DNA from: Acidobacteriaceae bacterium
GTDB taxonomy: Bacteria > Acidobacteriota > Terriglobia > Bryobacterales > Bryobacteraceae
DNA length: 6,374 bases
NCBI GenBank assembly: GCA_019246575.1
Contig: JAFAQG010000095.1
Span: 1 to 6,374, forward strand
Direction: 5' to 3'
How positions within the stretch are numbered: position 1 is the stretch's first letter; every line of letters begins with the position of its first letter. Below are positions 1 through 5,661 of this stretch, piece after piece. The position numbers and the translations under genes were made by a program. The notes beneath the pieces are model-generated. The model had not been told where the DNA came from. It did no database searches and saw only the letters and a program-made list of their open reading frames with translations.

Positions 1-705
1 TGTATTTTGATCCAGAGTTTCAGTTACGAAAACTCCCCGCGGAAGCACCTGGCCGGGCACGGGGCGAAGGTTCAGCGTAGGCACGGTTTGTTTGGATCCG
101 ACGCCGCGACCGGAGACGACCGGCCCGGCAACGGAAAAGCACCGGCCGAGCAAGCGGCCGGCACGGGACACGTCGCCAAGCGAGATATGCCGGCGAATGG
201 CCGAGCTCGAGACGATTTCGCCGCGCACGATGACAGGGGGCAGAAGTTGCGATTCGAACCCAAACTCGCTGCCGAGGGCGCGCAACATGGGCGCGTTCCC
301 CGCCTGCCGGTGCCCGAACAGAAAGTTCTCGCCCACAACGACCACCTTAGTTTGCAAGGACTTAACGAGAATTTGCGAAACGAACTCCCGAGGGGACATG
401 GCGGCGATGTCCGGTGTGAACGGCAGCACGAAAATCTGCTCGACGCCCCTTGCAAATAGAAGATGGATGCGTTCCTCGAGGCTGCAGATCAGCTGCGGCC
501 GCCGCTCCGGAGCAACCACGGCAGTCGGATGCGGATCGAAGCTGAGAATCGAAGGCGCGAGACCCTTTTCTCCGGCGGCATTTACGGTCGCATTGATCAG
601 CACCTGATGACCGACGTGAACCCCGTCGAAATTCCCGATTGCGAGCGAACATGGGGCGAAGCGGCCGCGCACTTCCTCGAGGGTACGGAAGACCGTGCGC
701 GTCAT
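1..705 (-). CDS. ribF: Bifunctional riboflavin kinase/FAD synthetase, C-terminus cut by window edge
   Basis: The enzyme phosphorylates riboflavin to FMN and adenylylates FMN to FAD in the cytoplasm. The open frame gives 235 codons from the ATG at 705-703 and runs off the window; family members are about 310 residues, so roughly a quarter is missing. The N-terminal FAD synthetase (nucleotidyltransferase) domain is complete: GNFDGVHVGHQ at residues 24-34 is the HxGH-type nucleotide-binding motif, GENFLFGHRQAGN lies at 125-137, and SSSAIR at 166-171 corresponds to the ISSTxIR motif. The flavokinase domain begins near residue 188, with GPVVSGRG at 194-201 and PTLNL at 209-213, equivalent to the PTxN motif that binds Mg-ATP. 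The start overlaps the upstream stop as ATGA (705-702), which suggests translational coupling to the phosphodiesterase gene; only a weak G-rich ribosome site precedes it. Confidence in identity is high. Confidence 0.95.
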   Translation of the reverse strand, partial: MTRTVFRTLEEVRGRFAPCSLAIGNFDGVHVGHQVLINATVNAAGEKGLAPSILSFDPHPTAVVAPERRPQLICSLEERIHLLFARGVEQIFVLPFTPDIAAMSPREFVSQILVKSLQTKVVVVGENFLFGHRQAGNAPMLRALGSEFGFESQLLPPVIVRGEIVSSSAIRRHISLGDVSRAGRLLGRCFSVAGPVVSGRGVGSKQTVPTLNLRPVPGQVLPRGVFVTETLDQNT

Positions 706-1502
706 GAGCGGTCCGCCCGGCCGATGAGGATTTCGAGGCCGTCGTACGCAATGTGAACGTTCGAGGGAAGGCGCTGCTCGACACGTGAGTGCGACAGGTC
801 GTGCGAGACGTGGGTAAAGAAAGCGCGTCGTGGCTTAAGCGCATCTACGGTTTTGAGTGACTCCTCGACAGTCGAATGCGTTGGATGCGGGTTATGACGA
901 AGAGCATCGAGAAACAGAACGTCGAGCCCCGACAGCTTATCCATGCTCTCCCGCGGGATGTCGCTGTGATCTGTGAGATAAGCGCAGTCGCCAAAACGGA
1001 AGCCATGGACGGTGCCTTGCCCGTGCGCAACTCGAATAGGGTGGATGCAGATTCCAGCGACGTGGATCGGTTGGTCGGAAAAGACATGGCGGGTGAGCCG
1101 CGGCCGGCTCGACTCGGTGGGATGCTCGTCGAACACATAGCGGAACGTGCGCTCTATCACGGCAAGCGTGTCGGCTGATGCGTAGATGGGAATCTCGCGT
1201 TTTTGCATGAAGTTGAACGGCCGAACGTCGTCCAGACCGAGAATGTGATCGGCATGTGCGTGCGTGTAGAGGATGGCATCGATACGGTCAATGCCATAGC
1301 GCAGTGCCTGATAGCGAAAGTCGGGCGAGGTATCGATCAGAACGCGGTGCTCGCCGAGACGGAGAAGCACCGAGGGACGTAACCGTTTGTCGCGTGGATC
1401 TTCGGAGGTGCAGACCTTGCACCGGCAACCGACCATCGGCACACCCACGCTGGTCCCGGAGCCGAGCACGAGTATGGAGGCGTGCTCGAATTCGCCAAGC
1501 AT
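702..1502 (-). CDS. PhnP-like MBL-fold cyclic phosphate phosphodiesterase
   Basis: This is a 266-residue metallo-beta-lactamase-fold hydrolase of the PhnP type, whose characterised E. coli member opens five-membered cyclic phosphates such as phosphoribosyl 1,2-cyclic phosphate. The fold starts with LVLGSGTSVGVP (11-22). GCRCKVC (25-31) supplies the three cysteines of the structural zinc site typical of PhnP. The dinuclear metal site is THAHADH (80-86), H160, D178 (in LTDHSD) and H231 (in FFTHVSHDLSH), so all catalytic ligands appear present. The length is normal for the family. The ATG directly follows the DUF1844 stop (TAGATG); a GGAG lies 3 nt and an AAAGGA 15 nt upstream, so the start is firm. 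The 3' end overlaps ribF by 4 nt. No phosphonate (phn) genes are visible, so a C-P lyase role is not supported here and the real substrate is open. Confidence 0.88.
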   Translation of the reverse strand: MLGEFEHASILVLGSGTSVGVPMVGCRCKVCTSEDPRDKRLRPSVLLRLGEHRVLIDTSPDFRYQALRYGIDRIDAILYTHAHADHILGLDDVRPFNFMQKREIPIYASADTLAVIERTFRYVFDEHPTESSRPRLTRHVFSDQPIHVAGICIHPIRVAHGQGTVHGFRFGDCAYLTDHSDIPRESMDKLSGLDVLFLDALRHNPHPTHSTVEESLKTVDALKPRRAFFTHVSHDLSHSRVEQRLPSNVHIAYDGLEILIGRADRS

Positions 1503-1877
1503 CTACTCCGTCTTCGTTCCTTTACCGCCGTCCGATGTAACAATTCTCGGCGCGTCGGATGCCGGCTCCGGCTTGCCGCCCGTCTTTTTTTTCTGTTCAT
1601 CGGCGATCTGAACATAGCGGAAGCGCAGCTCGGTGAGGCCGTTTTCAATGAGACGCTGCTCTTCGACGGTGAGATTGCCGCGCGTTTTTTCCTGGAGCAT
1701 CGCGAGCATGTCGATGGAGTGGCGGGCCAGCGGCAGATTGGGCTCCGGCTCCTCTTCCGCGTCCTTTTCGCTACCAAACTTTATGAGTCCAAGCTGTATC
1801 TGAGTTTGCATCAGAATGGATTCGACCAGAAAGGAGAAGTTGGCCGGCGGTATTGGAATTTCGTTGCTGTCTGCCAT
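1503..1877 (-). CDS. DUF1844 domain protein
   Basis: This is a small 124-residue, probably cytoplasmic protein of the DUF1844 family, whose function is unknown. The conserved core is visible: FSFLVESILMQTQIQLG at residues 14-30, then an acidic linker (KDAEEEPEP, 38-46), then NLPLARHSIDMLAML (47-61) and QEKTRGNLTVEEQRLIENG (62-80), ending with LTELRFRYVQI (81-91). The rest is a charged Lys/Gly/Pro-rich tail likely to be disordered. The protein looks all-helical, with no signal peptide and no membrane segment. The chosen ATG at 1877-1875 follows a weak AGG; an in-frame ATG 12 nt further upstream is followed at once by TAG, so it cannot be the start. The stop abuts the phosphodiesterase start, which places it in the same transcript as that gene and ribF. 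Family assignment is by recognition of the conserved motif. Confidence 0.85.
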   Translation of the reverse strand: MADSNEIPIPPANFSFLVESILMQTQIQLGLIKFGSEKDAEEEPEPNLPLARHSIDMLAMLQEKTRGNLTVEEQRLIENGLTELRFRYVQIADEQKKKTGGKPEPASDAPRIVTSDGGKGTKTE

Positions 1878-1930
1878 ACCAACCTACATATTACGGGAGC
1901 GGATGGCAGTCCGGAGGGAGCGAGATGAGC

Positions 1931-2533
1931 TCAAATGCCCGCCGGGCCTTCTAAGCTGCGCCACAGATACCAGCAGGCAATCGAGCAATACGGATGCCAG
2001 TTCCTGGAGATTTCCGCGAGTTCGGCGGGTTTGGGCATTTCGCTCAGTCCATATGCTTTACGAACGGCGTTTCGAATGCCGAAGTCGCTCAGCGGCATGA
2101 CGTTGGGGCGTTCGAGTGCGAAGATCAAAAACATCTGAACGGTCCAGACACCGACGCCTCTGACCTGCGACAGAATTTCGATGATCTCGTCGTCGGGAAG
2201 CCGGCTGAGTTTACGAAAATCGATCCGACGCCGTGCGACGTGCTCGGCAAGATCGGTGAGTGACGCAATCTTCTGACGCGAAAGGCCGCAGGCGCGAAGT
2301 TCGTCGGGAGTGAGGCGTAAGAAGGCGCCGGCCGTAAACCTCGTGCCTACAGCGCGATGGAGGCGGTCGAATATGGTGCGGGCCGCTTTTCCATTGAGCT
2401 GTTGGAACGTAATGGAACGGGCTAACGTCTCGAAATTTGGCTCGCGACGAGCGATTTCGCAATGACCGATCCGGCTGATGATCGCGGCCATGACAGGATC
2501 GGCTTTTCGAAGATGTCGGGTTGCTGCTTCCAT
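1931..2533 (-). CDS. DNA-3-methyladenine glycosylase-like HhH-GPD protein
   Basis: This is a predicted base-excision repair glycosylase of the HhH-GPD superfamily, AlkA-like branch, which would remove alkylated purines from DNA. From the ATG at 2533-2531 it has 200 residues and consists of the catalytic core only, without the extra N-terminal domain of E. coli AlkA. It begins with ATRHLRKADPVMAAII (4-19), the usual start of this compact family, followed by LARSITFQQLNGKAA (37-51). The helix-hairpin-helix is LSQVRGVGVWTVQMF (121-135), and the catalytic aspartate is D150 in MPLSDFGIRNAV (146-157). The hairpin has RG where PG is usual. The frame stays open upstream to 2725, but that extension lies over the signal peptide of the divergent VWA gene and has no family similarity, and no alternative start codon lies between. 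It is probably the first gene of the minus-strand cluster, 53 bp before DUF1844. Exact lesion specificity cannot be read. Confidence 0.88.
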   Translation of the reverse strand: MEAATRHLRKADPVMAAIISRIGHCEIARREPNFETLARSITFQQLNGKAARTIFDRLHRAVGTRFTAGAFLRLTPDELRACGLSRQKIASLTDLAEHVARRRIDFRKLSRLPDDEIIEILSQVRGVGVWTVQMFLIFALERPNVMPLSDFGIRNAVRKAYGLSEMPKPAELAEISRNWHPYCSIACWYLWRSLEGPAGI

Positions 2534-2592
2534 CGGAGAGGCGATCCGGAACGAACTCCCGGGTTTGGGCTTTAGACGATAATCATAGCGAA
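2534..2592. promoter_or_regulatory. Divergent promoter region between glycosylase and VWA genes
   Basis: This 59-bp region separates two divergently read genes. Its AT-rich core at 2578-2587 contains GATAAT (2578-2583) on the plus strand and TATGAT (2587-2582) on the minus strand, both close to the sigma-70 -10 consensus and overlapping by two bases. No convincing -35 hexamer is seen at the right distance on either strand. If the plus-strand box is real, transcription would begin only a few bases before the VWA ATG at 2593, giving a nearly leaderless message; this agrees with the lack of a clear Shine-Dalgarno there. The assignment is by inspection only. Confidence 0.35.
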
Positions 2593-3660
2593 ATGAGCGG
2601 TATGGTCCGATTTCTTCTCCGTATCCTGATGACGGCACTGACGTCGAGTGCTGTGTGGATGTTGCCGGCCGAAGCGGCTCAGCAGAGTGCACAAGCTCCC
2701 GCTGCTCAGCCCGATCAGGCGGCAAGCCAGCAGCCTACGATTCGCGTCAATGTCGATGTCGTCAACATTTACTTCACAGTGCGCGCTAAGAAAGGCGGAG
2801 CGCTCATCCCGAACCTGTCGGAGAGTAACTTCAAAGTGTTCGAAGACGGCAAGGAACAGAAGATCGCTCGCTTTTCGCGCGAGAGCGATCTTCCGCTGAC
2901 GTTGGGTCTACTGATCGACATTAGCGCAAGCCAAGAGCGGCTGATTGACATCGAACGTCAGGCCGCATCCCAATTCTTCTCGAGCGTGATCCGGCCCAAA
3001 GACGAGGCATTTCTGATCTCGTTCGGAAAAGATACAACTCTGTTGCAGGACTATACAAGCTCGCCGCGGCTGCTTACAGCGGCATTGCAGGATCTCCGCG
3101 GCGATGGGCAGACGCCCATCATTAGTGGAGGGCCGATTCCGAATGTGAATACCGGTCCCGTACCTGTGAGCGGAACACCGAAAGGCACGTTGTTGTTCGA
3201 CGCAATCTATCTTGCAGCTAACGAAAAGCTGAAGAGCGAGGTAGGAAGAAAGGCGCTGGTGCTGATCACCGATGGCGAAGATCAGGGCAGTACATATAAG
3301 CGCAGTGACGCGATCGAGGCAGCGCAGAAGGCGGATGCGATAGTTTACAGCATCTATTATGTCGACCGGGCATTCTATGCCGGGACAGGGTTTATGTTTA
3401 GCGGCGGAGGCGAGAGCGATCTGCGCAAAATGTCGGAAGAGACCGGCGGGCACGTTTTCAAAGTGGACAAGAAGCACCCTTTACAGGAGACGTTCAAAGA
3501 GATTCAGGACGAGCTTCGTAATCAGTACTCCATCGCGTATATCCCCACGAGCCCGCTTGGGGATGGTTCATTTCGCCACGTTGAAATCAAGGTAGATCAG
3601 TCTGATGACCGCGTCCAGGCGCGCAGCGGCTATTACGCGACGAAGAACGAGGGACAGTAA
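2593..3660 (+). CDS. Secreted VWFA-related domain protein (acidobacterial family)
   Basis: This is an exported von Willebrand factor A-type protein matching the VWFA-related domain family that is abundant in Acidobacteria; individual members have no known function, although VWA domains generally bind proteins through a metal site. It is 355 residues from the ATG at 2593 (an ATG at 2602 is an alternative). Residues 1-29 form a signal peptide: R6 and R10, a hydrophobic stretch and a PAEAA cleavage area. An Ala/Gln/Pro-rich linker (30-48) follows, then an N-terminal beta domain with VNIYFTVRAKKGG (57-69) and FKVFEDGKEQKI (80-91). The VWA domain starts at LTLGLLIDISASQ (102-114), where D109, S111 and S113 form the DxSxS MIDAS motif; LVLITDGED (222-230) carries the later aspartate. 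Residues 170-199 are a Gly/Pro-rich loop. The C-terminus (YSIAYIP, 312-318; ARSGYYA, 343-349) is typical of the family. No transmembrane anchor or lipobox is seen. Confidence 0.9.
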   Translation: MSGMVRFLLRILMTALTSSAVWMLPAEAAQQSAQAPAAQPDQAASQQPTIRVNVDVVNIYFTVRAKKGGALIPNLSESNFKVFEDGKEQKIARFSRESDLPLTLGLLIDISASQERLIDIERQAASQFFSSVIRPKDEAFLISFGKDTTLLQDYTSSPRLLTAALQDLRGDGQTPIISGGPIPNVNTGPVPVSGTPKGTLLFDAIYLAANEKLKSEVGRKALVLITDGEDQGSTYKRSDAIEAAQKADAIVYSIYYVDRAFYAGTGFMFSGGGESDLRKMSEETGGHVFKVDKKHPLQETFKEIQDELRNQYSIAYIPTSPLGDGSFRHVEIKVDQSDDRVQARSGYYATKNEGQ

Positions 3661-3666
3661 CCCTCG
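3648..3666 (+). terminator. Short stem-loop at the VWA stop codon, weak terminator candidate
   Basis: CGAGGG (3648-3653) pairs perfectly with CCCTCG (3661-3666), leaving a 7-nt loop that contains the TAA stop of the VWA gene. The stem is only 6 bp and no T-run follows, so it is at best a weak attenuating structure. Placement over the stop codon could be chance. Confidence 0.25.
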
Positions 3667-3719
3667 AGCCCTCAACTCTAGCAAAGGTGCCAGTACGCGT
3701 GCGTGCGGAGTGCTCCGGC

Positions 3720-3728
3720 TGATACAAT
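3720..3728 (+). promoter_or_regulatory. Extended -10 promoter candidate for the glycosyltransferase pair
   Basis: TGATACAAT (3720-3728) fits the extended -10 form TGn followed by TACAAT, one mismatch from TATAAT. No good -35 box lies 16-18 bp upstream, which extended -10 promoters tolerate. Transcription would start near 3735, about 20 nt before the GT2 ATG at 3756. It lies in the 95-bp gap after the VWA gene; nothing else was found in that gap besides the short stem-loop at its start. Confidence 0.4.
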
Positions 3729-3755
3729 CACGAAGAGTCTCGCGTCTGAACCAGT

Positions 3756-4550
3756 ATGCAAAGCGCGCAAGGGAAGTTATCGCTCTCCGAGATTTCCCTC
3801 GCAATTGCTTGTCCGATGGCAAACGAGGGCGCGGACGGCGTACGCTTCGTCAGCGAGGTTCTAAAGTACTGTGAGCCCGTTGGAAGCACGAGCTTCTTTG
3901 CCGTTATCGACAATGTGACGCGCGACAATACGCGCGAATTGCTGGAAGCATATGCGAAACAGGATCCGCGGCTTGTCGTGGTTTGGGCTCCGGAAAATCG
4001 CTGTGTTGTCGATGCCTACATGCGGGGATATCGGGAGGCGCTCGCTTCAGGTGCAGACTGGATTCTCGAGATCGATGCCGGATTCAGCCATCGTCCGGAA
4101 GAGATTCCGCGATTTTTTCAACCGATGCTCGACGGATGCGATTGCGCATTCGGCAGCCGCTTTATGCGAGGCGGCAGGATTGAGAACAGCTCCTTAAAGC
4201 GGCGGATCGTAAGCTATGGCGGGACGTTGCTCACGAACCTGCTGATTGGCACAAAGATGTATGACATGACAAGCGGGTTTGAGATGTTCACGCGCGAGAC
4301 ATTGGAAATGGTACTCGAAAAGGGAATTCATTCGCGCGCCCATTTTTTTCAGACCGAGATCAAAATACATTGCCGCGGGTTGAAGTTTGTAGAAGTTCCG
4401 ATCACTTACCAGATGGCGAGTCCCGGTTTATCGTCCGGCCCACTTAACGAGGCGTTCGTGCAGCTATGGCGTCTGTTCAAACTCCGCATCACAGGTAAGC
4501 TTGACCAGCCCTCGCCAACTACCGAATGCCTAACCAGACCAGCATTGTAG
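3756..4550 (+). CDS. DPM1-like family 2 glycosyltransferase with altered acidic motifs
   Basis: This is a 264-residue GT-A fold glycosyltransferase resembling dolichyl/polyprenyl-phosphate mannose synthases, predicted to transfer a sugar from a nucleotide donor at the cytoplasmic side of the membrane. The nucleotide-binding start is LAIACPMANEG (15-25). VIDNVTRDNTREL (50-62) stands where VDDxSxDxT is usual. AYMRGYREALASGADWILE (87-105) precedes IDAGFSHRPEEIP (106-118), the position of the canonical DADxSHPPE; the second metal-binding Asp is Gly109 here. GSRFMRGG (133-140) and YDMTSGFEMFTRE (169-181) are typical of the DPM1 group. It ends without the membrane segments or GtrA-like domain seen in many relatives. 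No strong ribosome site precedes the ATG. Its last 25 nt overlap the next gene, suggesting coupled expression. Donor and acceptor are unknown; the altered motifs make a mannose synthase name unsafe. Confidence 0.85.
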   Translation: MQSAQGKLSLSEISLAIACPMANEGADGVRFVSEVLKYCEPVGSTSFFAVIDNVTRDNTRELLEAYAKQDPRLVVVWAPENRCVVDAYMRGYREALASGADWILEIDAGFSHRPEEIPRFFQPMLDGCDCAFGSRFMRGGRIENSSLKRRIVSYGGTLLTNLLIGTKMYDMTSGFEMFTRETLEMVLEKGIHSRAHFFQTEIKIHCRGLKFVEVPITYQMASPGLSSGPLNEAFVQLWRLFKLRITGKLDQPSPTTECLTRPAL

Positions 4551-5569
4551 TTACTTCCATCGCCGCTCCGAACGGCGTTTTGAAGAGCATCGCTTCCGGT
4601 TGCCGGGACCGCGGTATGCGCTTTTACGTTATAGGCGATGTACCAAGTCCGTCGACGTTTACTCTCGATGGCTGCGACTTTTATAGCCTCGAGCGTCAGG
4701 CCAAGACCGGATTCCGTTTCGCCGAGCTTTGCCCAAAGCGGCACTACGCACGGAAGAACATCGGATATCTGCTCGCGATGCGCGAAGGATCCCGAATCAT
4801 CATAGAGACGGACGACGATAATTATCCCTTGCCGGAATTCTGGAACGAGCGCGCTCGACAGCGACGAAGTGCTGTAGTAAACAGCCGCGGGTGGCTGAAC
4901 GTGTATGCGTATTTCACCGATGCGAATATCTGGCCGCGCGGACTGCCGCTAGATGCGGTCATGTCGGGAGTGCCTGAGATCTCTACGCTTCCCGCTCAAG
5001 AAGTTGACGCCCCGATACAACAAGCCTTAGCCGACGATAATCCCGATGTGGATGCAATCTACCGGCTTGTGCTTCCATTGCCGTTGAAATTTCGGAAGGA
5101 TGTTGAAGTGGCGCTCGGACCGTACGTGTGGTGCCCGTTTAACAGCCAGAACACAACCTGGTGGCCCGAAGCGTATGGACTTTTGTATCTGCCCGCACAC
5201 TGCTCGTTCCGGATGACTGATATATGGCGGAGCTTCGTTGCACAGCGCATCGCCTGGGAAAACGGATGGAGCGTTCTGTTCGAGTCGCCGACGGTATGGC
5301 AGGACAGGAACGATCATAACTTGATGCGCGATTTTTCGGATGAATTACCCGGATATTTGCATAATCGCGCGATTTGTGAAAAGCTGGGCAACCTGAGCTT
5401 GCGGCCCGGTTTAGACGCGATCCACGACAACTTACGGCTGTGTTACGAAATGTTAGTGAAAAACGGGTTTGTGGGAGAATCTGAGCTTCCGTTGCTCGAG
5501 GCCTGGTTGTACGACTTAGCGCAATTGAGAGTGGATGTAAGTGAGCGTGCGATGGTCGCCGCTACATAA
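4526..5569 (+). CDS. STELLO-like (DUF288) glycosyltransferase
   Basis: This 347-residue protein resembles the STELLO/DUF288 family, known from plant Golgi proteins that affect cellulose synthase and from uncharacterised animal and bacterial relatives. The start TSIVVTSIAAPNGVLKSIA (5-23) and FYVIGDVPSPS (33-43) looks like the first strands of a GT-A fold. YARKNIGYLLAMREGS (74-89) followed by IIIETDDDNYP (91-101) is the family hallmark; D96-D98 form the metal and nucleotide-sugar DXD motif. DNPDVDAIYRL (171-181) recalls a motif also found in reversibly glycosylated polypeptides. No signal peptide or membrane segment is seen, unlike the membrane-anchored plant proteins, so it is probably cytoplasmic. 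The C-terminal third is helical with no motif I recognise. The ATG at 4526 lies inside the GT2 gene in another frame, without a clear ribosome site, which fits translational coupling. Glycosyltransferase activity is inferred, not shown for this type. Confidence 0.82.
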   Translation: MPNQTSIVVTSIAAPNGVLKSIASGCRDRGMRFYVIGDVPSPSTFTLDGCDFYSLERQAKTGFRFAELCPKRHYARKNIGYLLAMREGSRIIIETDDDNYPLPEFWNERARQRRSAVVNSRGWLNVYAYFTDANIWPRGLPLDAVMSGVPEISTLPAQEVDAPIQQALADDNPDVDAIYRLVLPLPLKFRKDVEVALGPYVWCPFNSQNTTWWPEAYGLLYLPAHCSFRMTDIWRSFVAQRIAWENGWSVLFESPTVWQDRNDHNLMRDFSDELPGYLHNRAICEKLGNLSLRPGLDAIHDNLRLCYEMLVKNGFVGESELPLLEAWLYDLAQLRVDVSERAMVAAT

Positions 5570-5601
5570 GCTCACGAGCACGGGCCGCGGTAGACCAATG
5601 C

Positions 5602-5632
5602 TGTGCCGTGCGATATTGAACCGCACGGCACA
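5602..5632. terminator. Bidirectional intrinsic terminator candidate between convergent genes
   Basis: TGTGCCGTGCG (5602-5612) and CGCACGGCACA (5622-5632) form a perfect 11-bp GC-rich stem with a 9-nt loop. It lies 32 bp after the STELLO-like gene stop and 29 bp before the end of the opposing minus-strand gene. On the plus strand it is followed by only TTT, and on the minus strand by no T-run. Position and stem strength favour a terminator for both genes; the poor U-tract lowers confidence. The rest of the 92-bp gap holds nothing else recognisable. Confidence 0.6.
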
Positions 5633-5661
5633 TTTACGTAGTAACAGTGACAGGACTTCGC

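Noticed and set aside
7..607. Plus-strand open frames of 150 and 171 codons
   Set aside because: They lie antisense to ribF, are rich in Arg, Pro and Ala as expected of shadow frames in GC-rich DNA, and show no recognisable family motifs.
1888..1893. TAATAT on the minus strand as a -10 box for DUF1844
   Set aside because: There is no -35 box at proper spacing, and the 53-bp gap is compatible with readthrough from the glycosylase gene, so an internal promoter is not well supported.
1482..1928. 148-codon plus-strand frame
   Set aside because: It is antisense to DUF1844 and the phosphodiesterase start, whose motifs are clear; no motif supports the plus-strand frame.
2521..2592. VWA gene starting at the TTG at 2521
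   Set aside because: It would place 24 charged and polar residues before the signal peptide; the ATG at 2593 gives a well-formed one.
2534..2725. N-terminal extension of the glycosylase to 264 residues
   Set aside because: The extension overlaps the signal peptide of the divergent VWA gene, has no family similarity, and the ATG at 2533 gives the normal start of the compact family.
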